Shown: piece by piece, positions 16,906-25,429 of the stretch
Layout of the letters: each line of letters starts with the position of its first letter
How positions within the stretch are numbered: position 1 is the stretch's first letter
From: Streptomyces sp. RKAG290
GTDB taxonomy: Bacteria; Actinomycetota; Actinomycetes; Streptomycetales; Streptomycetaceae
Assembly (NCBI RefSeq): GCF_023701695.1
Contig: NZ_JAJOZC010000001.1
Span: 3,161,894 to 3,225,893 of the forward strand
Direction of reading: 5' to 3'
Length of the DNA: 64,000 bases
The notes under the pieces: model-generated
Seen by the model: only the letters and a program-made list of their open reading frames with translations
Database searches by the model: none
Told to the model about the DNA's origin: nothing
Translations under genes and position numbers: made by a program

Positions 16906-18039
16906 GTGAAGCTTCAGCGCAAGAACCGGCTTCGTGCCACCGCGCTCGGTGCCCTCGCCGTCTCCGGCGCCCTGGTCCTCACGGCGTGCGGTTCGGACAA
17001 CAACAGCGGCGACACCAGCGGCGACGGCGGCCAGACGAAGGCCGCGGCCAACGTCAAGTGCGACGGCGCCAAGGGTCAGTTGCGCGCGTCCGGCTCCAGC
17101 GCGCAGAAGAACGCCATGGACCTCTGGATCAAGAACTACATGGCTTCCTGCTCCGGCGTGGAGATCAACTACAACGCCTCCTCGTCCGGCGAGGGCATCG
17201 TCGCGTTCAACCAGGGCACCGTCGGCTTCGCCGGCTCCGACTCGGCGCTGAAGCCCGAAGAGGTCGCCGACTCGAAGAAGACCTGCAAGAGCGGCCAGGG
17301 CATCAACCTCCCGATGGTCGGCGGCCCGATCGCGATCGGCTTCCACCTCGACGGTGTCGACAGCCTGACGCTGGACGCCCCCACCCTCGCCAAGATCTTC
17401 GACACCAAGATCAAGAAGTGGAACGACGAGGCGATCGCCAAGCTCAACCCCGGCGCCAAGCTTCCGGACAAGGCCATCCAGCCCTTCCACCGCTCCGAGG
17501 ACTCCGGCACCACCCAGAACCTCGGCAAGTACCTCGCCGCCACGGCCCCGAGCGACTGGAAGTACGAGCCCGAGAAGAAGTGGCCGGCCCCGGGCGGCCA
17601 GGGCGCGACCGCCTCGTCCGGCGTCGCCACCCAGGTGAAGCAGGTCGACGGCTCGATCGGCTACTTCGAGCTGTCCTACGCGACCTCGCAGAAGATCACC
17701 ACCGTCGACATCAACACCGGTGGCGCCACCCCGGTCAAGGCCTCCTCGGAGACCGCCTCCAAGGCCATCGCCGCCGCCAAGATCAAGGGCACCGGCAAGG
17801 ACCTGGCCCTCGACCTCGACTACACCACCAAGGCCGACGGCGCCTACCCGATCGTCCTCGTCACCTACGAGGTCGTCTGCGACAGCGGCAACAAGGCCGA
17901 CACCCTCGGCACCGTCAAGTCCTTCCTGACCTACACCGCCTCCGCGGACGGCCAGAAGCTCCTCACCGACGCCGGCTACGCCCCGATCCCCGAGGCGATC
18001 AACGCCAAGGTCCGCGAGACGGTCTCCGGCCTCTCGTAA
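16906..18039 (+). CDS. pstS: Phosphate ABC transporter, substrate-binding lipoprotein PstS
   Basis: The GTG at 16906 follows GGAAGG and gives 377 residues. The signal peptide ends in a lipobox (LTAC, Cys28), so the protein is a membrane-anchored lipoprotein facing outward. Phosphate-binding loops typical of PstS are present: RASGSSAQ, SSGEGIVAFNQGTVGFAGSD and HRSEDSGTTQN. It captures inorganic phosphate for the PstCAB transporter. It is the first gene of pstSCAB, under a clear PHO box, and separated from pstC by a strong hairpin that probably lowers read-through, so that binding protein exceeds permease. Confidence 0.97.
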   Translation: MKLQRKNRLRATALGALAVSGALVLTACGSDNNSGDTSGDGGQTKAAANVKCDGAKGQLRASGSSAQKNAMDLWIKNYMASCSGVEINYNASSSGEGIVAFNQGTVGFAGSDSALKPEEVADSKKTCKSGQGINLPMVGGPIAIGFHLDGVDSLTLDAPTLAKIFDTKIKKWNDEAIAKLNPGAKLPDKAIQPFHRSEDSGTTQNLGKYLAATAPSDWKYEPEKKWPAPGGQGATASSGVATQVKQVDGSIGYFELSYATSQKITTVDINTGGATPVKASSETASKAIAAAKIKGTGKDLALDLDYTTKADGAYPIVLVTYEVVCDSGNKADTLGTVKSFLTYTASADGQKLLTDAGYAPIPEAINAKVRETVSGLS

Positions 18040-18076
18040 CCCGGGCCCCGCACGGCTCGCACGCACACACAGGGCG

Positions 18077-18107
18077 GGCCGGTCCGGAGCACCCCTCCGG
18101 ACCGGCC
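18077..18107 (+). terminator. Intercistronic hairpin between pstS and pstC
   Basis: A perfect 13-bp stem (18077-18089 and 18095-18107, core GGCCGGTCCGGAG) with loop CACCC. Lying inside an operon, it probably acts as an attenuating or 3'-stabilising structure that raises pstS mRNA relative to pstCAB. Confidence 0.7.
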
Positions 18108-18178
18108 GGCCACCCCAGCCCCATCCGGTGCACCGCCGCCAGGGGAGCCCCCGCTCCCCCACACAGACCGGAAAGATC

Positions 18179-19171
18179 ATGGCTTCCACCACAGGGATAG
18201 AAACCCCACCGACCCGGCCCGCCGGGCGCGGGCGCCCCAAGCCCCCCGGCCGCGCCGGTGACAAGATCTTCGTGGGCCTCTCCCGAGGCTCGGGCATCCT
18301 GCTGCTCGTCATCATGGCGTCGATCGCGGTCTTCCTCACCTACCGTGCCGTCCTCGCCGTCTCCAAGGACGAGGGCAACTTCTTCACCACGTTCGACTGG
18401 AACCCCGCGGGCGACCCGCCCGTCTTCGGCATCGCCGTCCTGCTCTTCGGCACTGTCGTCAGCTCGATCATCGCGATGGTCATCGCGGTTCCGATCGCTG
18501 TCGGCATCGCCCTCTTCATCTCGCACTACGCCCCGCGCAAACTGGCCGCGCCGATCGCGTACGTCGTCGACCTGCTCGCCGCGGTGCCCAGCATCGTCTA
18601 CGGCATCTGGGGCGCGCTCGTCCTCGTGCCGTATCTCGAAGGCCTGAACCTCTGGCTCGACCAGTTCTTCGGCTGGACGTACATCTTCGAGAAGACCGAG
18701 GTCGGCGTCGCCCGCTCGCTCTTCACCGTCGGCATCCTGCTCGCGATCATGATCCTGCCGATCGTGACGAGCGTCAGCCGCGAGGTCTTCCTCCAGGTCC
18801 CGAAGATGAACGAGGAAGCCGCGCTGGCCCTCGGCGCCACCCGGTGGGAGGTCATCCGCCTCTCGGTGCTGCCGTTCGGCCGCTCCGGCGTGATCTCCGC
18901 GTCCATGCTGGGCCTGGGACGCGCACTCGGCGAGACGATGGCCGTAGCCACGGTCCTGTCGCCGAGCTTCCTCATCTCGTTCCACGTGCTCAACCCGGGC
19001 GGCGGCACCTTCGCCCAGAACATCGCCGCGAAGTTCGGTGAGGCCGACGCGTTCGGGCGGGACGCCCTGATCGCCTCCGGCCTGGTCCTCTTCGTCCTCA
19101 CCCTGCTGGTCAACGGCGCGGCGCGGCTCATCATCGCCCGCCGCAAGGAGTACTCGGGGGCCAACGCATGA
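18179..19171 (+). CDS. pstC: Phosphate ABC transporter permease PstC
   Basis: The ATG at 18179 gives 330 residues with an N-terminal Pro/Arg-rich cytoplasmic segment and six transmembrane helices. The binding-protein-dependent permease motif lies in the loop EEAALALGATRWEVIRLSVL, which docks to PstB. With PstA it forms the phosphate channel in the cytoplasmic membrane. Length and topology are normal for the family. Its stop overlaps the start of pstA (ATGA at 19168), giving translational coupling. It is transcribed from the PHO-box promoter through the pstS-pstC hairpin. Confidence 0.96.
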   Translation: MASTTGIETPPTRPAGRGRPKPPGRAGDKIFVGLSRGSGILLLVIMASIAVFLTYRAVLAVSKDEGNFFTTFDWNPAGDPPVFGIAVLLFGTVVSSIIAMVIAVPIAVGIALFISHYAPRKLAAPIAYVVDLLAAVPSIVYGIWGALVLVPYLEGLNLWLDQFFGWTYIFEKTEVGVARSLFTVGILLAIMILPIVTSVSREVFLQVPKMNEEAALALGATRWEVIRLSVLPFGRSGVISASMLGLGRALGETMAVATVLSPSFLISFHVLNPGGGTFAQNIAAKFGEADAFGRDALIASGLVLFVLTLLVNGAARLIIARRKEYSGANA

Positions 19172-20250
19172 GCCACGCACCCATCAGCGTGCAGGACCGG
19201 CCGACGCCGGTACCGCCCGGGCCGAAGAACAGCCTCGGCACCCGCAGGCTGCCGCGCCTGGCCCCCCTCGGCTTCGCCGCCGTTTCGGTCGCCCTGGGCA
19301 TCGGGATCTCGGTGGCCGCCGGCTGGCAGAGCAAGGTCCAGTGGGGTCTGATCTCCGCCCTCCTCTTCCTGGCGATCTCCTACGTCGCCACGACGGTCGT
19401 CGAGAACCAGCGCCAGGCCAGGGACCGCCTCGCCACCAGCCTCGTCTGGGTGTGCTTCCTGGTCGCCGTCGTTCCGCTCGCCTCACTGCTGTGGACGACC
19501 GTCAGCCGCGGATCGAAGCGTCTGGACGGCTACTTCCTGACGCACTCCATGGCAGGCGTACTGGGCTCCGAGGACAGCGGCGGTGTCTACCACGCGCTGA
19601 TCGGCACCCTGGAGCAGGTCGGCATCGCCACCCTGATCTCCGCGCCCCTCGGCCTGCTGACCGCCGTCTACCTGGTGGAGTACGGCAAGGGCGCACTCGC
19701 CAGGGCCGTCACCTTCTTCGTCGACGTGATGACCGGCATCCCGTCCATCGTCGCCGGTCTCTTCATCCTCTCGATCATGCTGATCGCGGGACTGGAGCCC
19801 TCCGGCCTGATGGGCGCCCTGGCCCTGACGATCCTGATGACCCCGGTCGTGGTCCGCTCCACCGAGGAAATACTGAAGCTCGTACCGAACGAGCTCCGCG
19901 AGGCCTCTCTCGCCCTCGGCGTACCGAAGTGGCGCACCATCCTGAAGGTGGTCCTGCCGACCGCGATCGGCGGCATCGCCACCGGCGTCATGCTCGCCAT
20001 CGCACGGATCGCCGGCGAGACCGCACCGATCATCCTGCTGGTCTTCGGCAGCCAGCTGATCAACCCGAACCCCTTCGAAGGCGCCCAGTCGTCACTGCCG
20101 TTCTACATCTACGAGCAGTACAAGATCGGCGAGGACGCTTCCTACGACCGCGCCTGGGCCGCTGCCCTGGTCCTGATCGCCTTCGTCATGATCCTCAATC
20201 TGGTGGCCCGCGGCATCGCCCGCTGGAAGGCCCCGAAGACCGGCCGCTGA
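19168..20250 (+). CDS. pstA: Phosphate ABC transporter permease PstA
   Basis: A 360-residue permease with six or seven hydrophobic segments, slightly longer than the enterobacterial protein because of an N-terminal extension that carries two extra helices (about residues 30-75). The EAA-type cytoplasmic loop REASLALGVPKWRTILKVVL contacts PstB. It pairs with PstC to form the phosphate translocation path. The start codon overlaps the pstC stop, and pstB follows after 24 bases. Nothing unusual beyond the N-terminal extension. Confidence 0.96.
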   Translation: MSHAPISVQDRPTPVPPGPKNSLGTRRLPRLAPLGFAAVSVALGIGISVAAGWQSKVQWGLISALLFLAISYVATTVVENQRQARDRLATSLVWVCFLVAVVPLASLLWTTVSRGSKRLDGYFLTHSMAGVLGSEDSGGVYHALIGTLEQVGIATLISAPLGLLTAVYLVEYGKGALARAVTFFVDVMTGIPSIVAGLFILSIMLIAGLEPSGLMGALALTILMTPVVVRSTEEILKLVPNELREASLALGVPKWRTILKVVLPTAIGGIATGVMLAIARIAGETAPIILLVFGSQLINPNPFEGAQSSLPFYIYEQYKIGEDASYDRAWAAALVLIAFVMILNLVARGIARWKAPKTGR

Positions 20251-20274
20251 GGCCAGCAGAAAGCAGTGATTCAG

Positions 20275-21051
20275 ATGGCCAAGCGCATCGACATCAGTGG
20301 CCTGTCGGCCTACTACAGCGCCCACAAGGCGATCGACGACATCTCCATGACCGTGGAGCCCCGCTCGGTGACCGCGTTCATCGGCCCGTCCGGCTGCGGC
20401 AAGTCCACCTTCCTGCGCACCCTCAACCGGATGCACGAGGTCACCCCCGGCGGCCGCGTCGAGGGCAAGGTGCTGCTGGACGACGAGAACCTGTACGGCG
20501 CGGGCGTCGACCCGGTGACCGTGCGCCGCACGGTCGGCATGGTCTTCCAGCGCCCGAACCCGTTCCCGACCATGTCGATCTTCGACAACGTCGCGGCGGG
20601 CCTGCGGCTGAACGGCAAGTACCGCAAGAACGCCCTGAACGACATCGTGGAGAAGTCGCTGCGCGGCGCGAACCTCTGGAACGAGGTCAAGGACCGGCTG
20701 AACAAGCCCGGCTCCGGCCTCTCCGGCGGTCAGCAGCAGCGGCTCTGCATCGCCCGCGCGATCGCGGTCGAGCCGGACGTCCTGCTGATGGACGAGCCGT
20801 GCTCAGCCCTGGACCCGATCTCCACCCTCGCCATCGAGGACCTGATCGGTGAGCTGAAGGAGCGCTTCACGATCGTCATCGTGACGCACAACATGCAGCA
20901 GGCGGCCCGCGTCTCCGACCGCACGGCGTTCTTCAACCTCGCGGCGGTCGGCATGCCCGGCAAGCTCGTGGAGATAGACGAGACGGAACGCATCTTCTCC
21001 AACCCGTCGGTCCAGGCAACGGAGGACTACATCTCCGGCCGCTTCGGCTGA
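20275..21051 (+). CDS. pstB: Phosphate ABC transporter ATP-binding protein PstB
   Basis: The ATG at 20275 gives 258 residues; a GTG three codons earlier is possible. All ABC ATPase motifs are present: Walker [11 protein letters not shown]-loop [12 protein letters not shown], signature [14 protein letters not shown] and Walker [14 protein letters not shown], with the switch histidine in [13 protein letters not shown]. The Cys in the Walker B region (DEPCSALDP) is the hallmark of PstB rather than other ABC importers. It powers phosphate uptake and closes the pstSCAB operon, followed by a very stable terminator. Confidence 0.97.
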   Translation: MAKRIDISGLSAYYSAHKAIDDISMTVEPRSVTAFIGPSGCGKSTFLRTLNRMHEVTPGGRVEGKVLLDDENLYGAGVDPVTVRRTVGMVFQRPNPFPTMSIFDNVAAGLRLNGKYRKNALNDIVEKSLRGANLWNEVKDRLNKPGSGLSGGQQQRLCIARAIAVEPDVLLMDEPCSALDPISTLAIEDLIGELKERFTIVIVTHNMQQAARVSDRTAFFNLAAVGMPGKLVEIDETERIFSNPSVQATEDYISGRFG

Positions 21052-21100
21052 CCCACAGACGGCCTTGAGGTGCTGCATGGCGGTGCCACCGCAAGGCAAA

Positions 21101-21138
21101 GGTCCGCCCCGCTCTCCTCACGGAGAGCGGGGCGGACC
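21101..21138. terminator. Strong terminator between convergent pstB and pit
   Basis: A perfect 17-bp stem (21101-21117 and 21122-21138, core GGTCCGCCCCGCTCTCC) with loop TCAC. It separates convergent operons and lacks a T-run, so it probably works in both directions. Confidence 0.85.
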
Positions 21139-21173
21139 GATTCGACCTGCGGACATGCCCTCAGGGCCGGCGC

Positions 21174-21240
21174 ATTCAAGTTCGAGGTCGGCGCATCAAG
21201 CCCAAGGCCGACGCTTCAAGCCCGTCCGGCGATTGAGGAC
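21174..21240. repeat. Short interspersed Streptomyces repeats
   Basis: Three related units of about 20 bases begin at 21174, 21195 and 21214 (ATTCAAGTTCGAGGTCGGCG, CATCAAGCCCAAGGCCGACG, CTTCAAGCCCGTCCGGCG). The last continues into GATTGAGGAC. The string TCAAGCCCGTCCGGCGATTG is a short repeat I recognise from intergenic regions of many Streptomyces genomes. No gene is present in 21139-21292. Confidence 0.6.
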
Positions 21241-21292
21241 AAAGCGCTCACCGGGCGCACCCGGCGACCAGCCCCACCGCCCGACACCACCG

Positions 21293-22291
21293 TCACCCGA
21301 ACAGCAGAACAACGACCCCATAGCTCGCCGCCGCGACCAGCGCGGCAGCCGGCATGGTGATGAACCATCCCAGGATGATGTTCTTGGCAACACCCCACCG
21401 CACCGCGTTCACCCGCTTCGTGGCGCCCACACCCATGATCGCCGAGGTGATGACATGCGTCGTCGAGATCGGCGCGTGGAACAGGAAAGCCGATCCGAAC
21501 ATGATCGACGCCCCCGTCGTCTCCGCGGCGAACCCCTGCGGCGGGTCCAGCTCGATGATCTTCCGGCCGAGCGTCCGCATGATGCGCCAGCCACCCGCGT
21601 ACGTACCCAGCGACAGCATCAGCGCGCAGACGAGCTTCACCCAGATCGGGATCGGGTCGCTGTAGGTCTCGTGGCCCGAGATGACCAGGGCCATCACCAC
21701 GATGCCCATCGTTTTCTGCGCGTCCTGCAGACCGTGACCGAGCGCCATGCCCGCGGCCGAGACCGTCTGGGCGATCCGGAAACCGCGCTTGGCCTTGTGC
21801 GGGTTGGACCTCCGGAACATCCACATGATGGCGACCATCACCAGATAGCCGACCACCAGGCCGATCACCGGCGAGATGAACATCGGGATGACGACCTTGT
21901 CGAGCACTCCCATCCAGTGCACCAGCGTCCCGCCCGCGAGCGCCGCGCCGACCATGCCGCCGAACAGGGCATGGGAGGACGACGACGGCAGGCCGAAGTA
22001 CCAGGTGACAAGGTTCCAGATGATCGCGCCGACCAGTGCGGCGAAGAGGATTCCCATCCCCTTGTCGCCCTCGGGCGTCGCGATCAGACCCTCACTGACG
22101 GTCTTGGCGACGCCACTGCCGAGGAACGCACCGGCGAGGTTCATCACCGCCGCCATGGCCAGCGCCGCGCGCGGAGTGAGCGCCCGGGTGGAGACCGACG
22201 TGGCGATGGCGTTCGCCGAGTCGTGGAAGCCGTTCGTGTAGGTGAAGCCGAGCGCGACGCCGATCGTCACGATCAGTACAAAGGTGTCCAC
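21293..22291 (-). CDS. pit: Inorganic phosphate transporter, PiT family
   Basis: A 332-residue low-affinity phosphate permease with about ten hydrophobic segments. The two inverted PiT repeats are visible: TNGFHDSANAIATSVSTRAL near the N-terminus and FHAPISTTHVITSAIMGVGA near the C-terminus. It imports neutral metal-phosphate with protons. The GTG start at 22291 is six bases downstream of the DUF47 stop, and its ribosome site lies within the end of that gene, so the two are one operon. It converges on pstSCAB, placing high- and low-affinity uptake systems tail to tail. I saw no PHO box in front of this operon. Confidence 0.94.
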   Translation of the reverse strand: MDTFVLIVTIGVALGFTYTNGFHDSANAIATSVSTRALTPRAALAMAAVMNLAGAFLGSGVAKTVSEGLIATPEGDKGMGILFAALVGAIIWNLVTWYFGLPSSSSHALFGGMVGAALAGGTLVHWMGVLDKVVIPMFISPVIGLVVGYLVMVAIMWMFRRSNPHKAKRGFRIAQTVSAAGMALGHGLQDAQKTMGIVVMALVISGHETYSDPIPIWVKLVCALMLSLGTYAGGWRIMRTLGRKIIELDPPQGFAAETTGASIMFGSAFLFHAPISTTHVITSAIMGVGATKRVNAVRWGVAKNIILGWFITMPAAALVAAASYGVVVLLFG

Positions 22292-22296
22292 GTGGT

Positions 22297-22917
22297 TCAG
22301 GACTCCTTGACCGCGATGGTCTCCACCGTGTTCGCGACGTGCTCGAACGCGTCGGCAGCCTCTTCCAGCACGTCCACGATCTGCTTCAGCTTCAGCACTT
22401 CCATGGCGTCGTACTTGCCGTTGAAGAGCTGGGCCAGCAGCTTGCGGTGGATCTGGTCGGCCTGGTTCTCCAGACGGTTGACCTCGATCCAGTACTCGGT
22501 GAGGTTGTCCATGGTCCGCAGGTTCGGCATGGCAGCAGCGGTCAGTTCCGCCGCGCGCGCCAGAACCTCGACCTGCTGTTCGACACCCTTGGGGAGCTCG
22601 TCGACCTGGTACAGCACGACCAGGTCGACGGCCTCCTCCATGAAGTCCATGATGTCGTCGAGCGACGACGCGAGGTTGTAGATGTCCTCGCGGTCGAACG
22701 GCGTGATGAAGGAGGAGTTCAGCTGGTGGAAGATCGCGTGGGTGGCATCGTCCCCCGCGTGCTCCGCTGCCCGCATACGCTCCGCGATCTCGACTCGGGA
22801 GGCAGAATCCGCCCCGAGCAGTTCCATCAGGAGTTTCGAGCCCGTGACGATGTTGTCCGCAGACGCGGAGAACATGTCGTAGAAGCTCGTCTCCCTGGGG
22901 GTCAGACGAAAGCGCAC
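22297..22917 (-). CDS. DUF47/PhoU-like Pit accessory protein
   Basis: A 206-residue all-helical protein (GTG start at 22917) with PhoU-like heptads and the FDREDIYNLASSLDDIMDFM motif typical of DUF47 proteins. Members bind metal clusters and associate with PiT transporters, whose activity or assembly they adjust. It is the first gene of the DUF47-pit operon, six bases before pit. Cytoplasmic or peripheral to the membrane; no catalytic residues are expected. Confidence 0.93.
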   Translation of the reverse strand: MRFRLTPRETSFYDMFSASADNIVTGSKLLMELLGADSASRVEIAERMRAAEHAGDDATHAIFHQLNSSFITPFDREDIYNLASSLDDIMDFMEEAVDLVVLYQVDELPKGVEQQVEVLARAAELTAAAMPNLRTMDNLTEYWIEVNRLENQADQIHRKLLAQLFNGKYDAMEVLKLKQIVDVLEEAADAFEHVANTVETIAVKES

Positions 22918-23064
22918 GTGGGGTCCTCGGGGTGCTTTGGATTCGGTCAGGCTGATGCTAGGCGCATCATCCGGCCACGGCTAACCGGCATTCTTCAGTG
23001 TCGCGCATCAGGCACAGTGATCAGCACGGGCCCCCGGTCACGTTTCAGCTGAATTCGTTAGGAT

Positions 23065-23081
23065 ATACCCACCAGGGGTAT
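23065..23081 (+). promoter_or_regulatory. CsoR-type operator upstream of csoR
   Basis: Perfect inverted repeat ATACCC-ACCAG-GGGTAT, 37 bases upstream of the csoR ATG. This matches the ATACCC/GGGTAT form of CsoR sites in actinobacteria and implies autoregulation by copper. Confidence 0.75.
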
Positions 23082-23117
23082 GTAAACGGCAGGGTAAAGG
23101 GAAAACGGGAGGCAGCA

Positions 23118-23531
23118 ATGACCACCACAGAGGCCACCGGGGCGGACCGGTCGCCGGAAACGGCGGACGCCGCGACCCCCGCGGCCGCCACGATCCCGGC
23201 AGATGTCACAGCTCCCGAAGTCGCGATTGTCACGGACCACGACCGAGGCATACACGGCTACCACCACCAGAAGGCGGAGCACCTCAAGCGCCTGCGCCGC
23301 ATCGAGGGCCAGATCCGCGGCCTGCAGCGCATGGTCGACGAGGACGTCTACTGCATCGACATACTCACCCAGGTATCGGCGTCCACCAAGGCGCTCCAGT
23401 CCTTCGCGCTCCAGCTGCTGGAGGAGCACCTGCGCCACTGCGTCGCCGATGCGGCGGTCAAGGGCGGCGAGGAGATCGACGCGAAGGTCGAGGAGGCCAC
23501 CAAGGCCATCGCCCGACTGCTGCGCACCTGA
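23118..23531 (+). CDS. csoR: Copper-sensing repressor CsoR
   Basis: The ATG at 23118 follows GGGAGG and gives 137 residues. After a disordered N-terminal stretch of about 45 residues comes the four-helix CsoR/FrmR domain (KRLRRIEGQIRGLQRMV at about 57-73). The Cu(I) ligand triad is intact: Cys79, His104 and Cys108, with the same spacing as the Streptomyces CsoR triad I remember (Cys75/His100/Cys104). The protein represses its targets until Cu(I) binds. Its own promoter carries a perfect operator. No copper ATPase gene is next to it, so it probably acts on targets elsewhere. Confidence 0.93.
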   Translation: MTTTEATGADRSPETADAATPAAATIPADVTAPEVAIVTDHDRGIHGYHHQKAEHLKRLRRIEGQIRGLQRMVDEDVYCIDILTQVSASTKALQSFALQLLEEHLRHCVADAAVKGGEEIDAKVEEATKAIARLLRT

Positions 23532-23543
23532 GACAGACACGCC

Positions 23544-23573
23544 CACCGGCACCGGCACCGGCACCGGCACCGG
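23544..23573 (+). repeat. Five tandem CACCGG hexamers
   Basis: Five exact copies of CACCGG follow csoR, then decay into CACGGTCACGG and related strings. The whole stretch 23532-23768 is low-complexity, with no recognisable gene. Confidence 0.9.
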
Positions 23574-23768
23574 CACGGTCACGGCCGTAGGTGCGGGGCG
23601 TCGGCACCTTCAGAGCCGTACGTAGGGGCCGCGGGCCACTGCCGGCGCGGTCTCACGGCCGTAGACACGGGCCGCCAACACCGTCACGGCCACCGGCACC
23701 AGCACCGATTCGGCACCGCACGGTCCAGGGCCCCGCAGGCGGGACCGAGTCCCGTCACCCTCCCCCCG

Positions 23769-23972
23769 TCACCCCCGGTGGTCCGCCTGCCGGGGGACGG
23801 TGGTGCATTCGGTGGGCACCTTGACGTCGAGCACCTCGTCGATGCGGTCCGGGCTGAGCCGTTCCCCGCTCGCCGCCGAGGCCGCGATCATGAGTTCTCC
23901 GCACAGCTCGATCTCGGCGAGTGCCACATGGTCCGATACGGTCCGTGCGCTGAGCGTCACCACGTCACTCAC
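23769..23972 (-). CDS. Small conserved Streptomyces protein (hypothetical)
   Basis: A 67-residue acidic protein from a GTG at 23972, reading VVTLSARTVSDHVALAEIEL and GELMIAASAASGERLSPDRI. I recognise similar short proteins at this locus in other streptomycetes, which supports the reading frame, but no function is known. There is no signal peptide or membrane segment. It faces away from csoR, with low-complexity DNA between, and precedes the lipoprotein gene in the same orientation. Confidence 0.6.
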   Translation of the reverse strand: MSDVVTLSARTVSDHVALAEIELCGELMIAASAASGERLSPDRIDEVLDVKVPTECTTVPRQADHRG

Positions 23973-24155
23973 CTCTCACTGCCGTCGCCGACTTCCTAGG
24001 GTAGGGAGCGCACCACGTACCGCGCATGGCACGGACGGACCATTTCGCCGCCGCCAGATGCCTAGGAGCATGTCCGGGAACATGCCTGGGAGCGCGCCCC
24101 ATCAGCCTCGCGTGCCCGGTACGCGGAGGATCATCCGCGCCCCCGGAGGCGGTGG

Positions 24156-25061
24156 TCACTTCTGCTGCCCCTGCTCGATCTCACCGGTGTAGATCTCCCG
24201 CCGGTCCGGCATCGGTACGGTGACCGGCACCCCGAACCCGTACAGAAGGGTCGTCGACACCACCTCCATCGGCGGCCCCTCGTTGGCGAAGCTGAAGCGG
24301 TGCCGCACCTTGCGCAGCCGCCCCTGCTCGTCCAGATAGGCGTCGAACGGCACGGTGTCCTTGTTGAACCCTTTCGCCGCCGCCGTCAGCGCACCCCGTG
24401 ACGAGGCCGATGCCTGCCGTGCGGCCCGCCCGATGTCCGTGGTCCCCCGGTAGTGCCGCACCGTCACGCCGGCCAGGTCGGACTCGCCCACATACGTCAC
24501 CGCGCGCGCCCCGCGCAGCAGCTCGGCCGCGGCCATCGGATCGGTCACCCCACCGGTCACCAGGTTGCCGTCCGCCAGCGCCGTCGTGTCGATCCTCACC
24601 CACTTGCCCTCGGGCACCCCGGCGCCGCGGTTCTTCATGTACAGCGCGCCCGGGGCCAGCAGTTCCGTGATGGGCAGATGCTCCTCCTCGCCGGCGGCGT
24701 CCTGCGGCAGCACGACCTTGAGCCGGCCGGACTGGGTGCGGAAGTCGTACGTCCCGTTGCCCCTGATCGTCACCCGGGTGCCGCCCGCCGCCGTCTCCAT
24801 CGACGTGATCACCTCGGCGGTCCCGGCCCCGGACCGGCTGCCGGAGCCCGACGGGGAAGGGCTGCCGCTCCCCGTCCCGGCGAGCACCGCCGCCGCCCGC
24901 CGCACCGTTTCCAACGCCCCGGCGCCGGCCCGGTCGTCGGCCGCGGCACTGTCCGCGCCACCGCCACCGGAGCACCCGGCGGCCGCCGCCATCACGCCCA
25001 TCACGGCGAGGGCGCACACAGCGCGTGCCCCGCCTCCGGATCTGTGCTGCTGCACCACCAT
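24156..25061 (-). CDS. Lipoprotein, LppX/LprAFG-like
   Basis: The ATG at 25061 gives 301 residues. The signal peptide ends at a lipobox (AAAAGC), followed by Gly/Ser/Asp-rich linker sequence. The mature domain, about residues 90-295, has alternating beta-rich segments (TYDFRTQSGRLKVVLP, YMKNRGAG, VRHYRGTTDIGRAARQ, PFDAYLDEQGRLRKVRHRFS) typical of actinobacterial LppX/LprG-like lipid-carrier lipoproteins. These bind lipids at the outer face of the membrane. The ligand is not predictable. It is transcribed alone, divergent from the small gene at 25196. Confidence 0.78.
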   Translation of the reverse strand: MVVQQHRSGGGARAVCALAVMGVMAAAAGCSGGGGADSAAADDRAGAGALETVRRAAAVLAGTGSGSPSPSGSGSRSGAGTAEVITSMETAAGGTRVTIRGNGTYDFRTQSGRLKVVLPQDAAGEEEHLPITELLAPGALYMKNRGAGVPEGKWVRIDTTALADGNLVTGGVTDPMAAAELLRGARAVTYVGESDLAGVTVRHYRGTTDIGRAARQASASSRGALTAAAKGFNKDTVPFDAYLDEQGRLRKVRHRFSFANEGPPMEVVSTTLLYGFGVPVTVPMPDRREIYTGEIEQGQQK

Positions 25062-25195
25062 CGCCTGCCAACCCCCAACGCCGTACCGCTTCGCCCGAGC
25101 CCCCACCCGTTCCGCATAACGACGGCCCCCTGTCCCCCGTAACGCCGCACGCCCACCCCTCACCGCCGGACGGCCCTGCCCAGTACCGTGGACGC

Positions 25196-25381
25196 GTGTA
25201 CGACCAACACGCCGCAGAGCTTCCACCCGCCGCCCCACCGGCCGGGCCCGCCCACGAAACCAGCAGCGTCGAACGCGGCTCGTTCTGCACGGCCCGATGC
25301 AGTTGCGGGTGGTACGGACCGGCCCGCAGGTCCCGCGACCGGGCCCGTGCCGACGCCGAGGCTCACCGCGCAACTTCCTGA
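25196..25381 (+). CDS. Small Cys-containing protein (hypothetical)
   Basis: A 61-residue protein from GTG 25196, beginning VYDQHAAELPP. The C-terminal half has FCTARCSCGWYGPARRSRDR with three closely spaced cysteines, the pattern of a small zinc-knuckle or redox motif seen in short Streptomyces orphans. It is divergent from the lipoprotein gene and lies 48 bases before the flavin oxidoreductase. An upstream GTG at 25188 is in another frame. Function unknown. Confidence 0.5.
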   Translation: MYDQHAAELPPAAPPAGPAHETSSVERGSFCTARCSCGWYGPARRSRDRARADAEAHRATS

Positions 25382-25429
25382 CCGCCCGTCATTCGCCCCA
25401 CGAGGACCCATCCCCCACCCGGAGGCCCG

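Noticed and set aside
23544..23720. Hexamer and related repeats after csoR as a possible CRISPR array
   Set aside because: Units are contiguous with no spacers of uniform length, and no cas genes are present.
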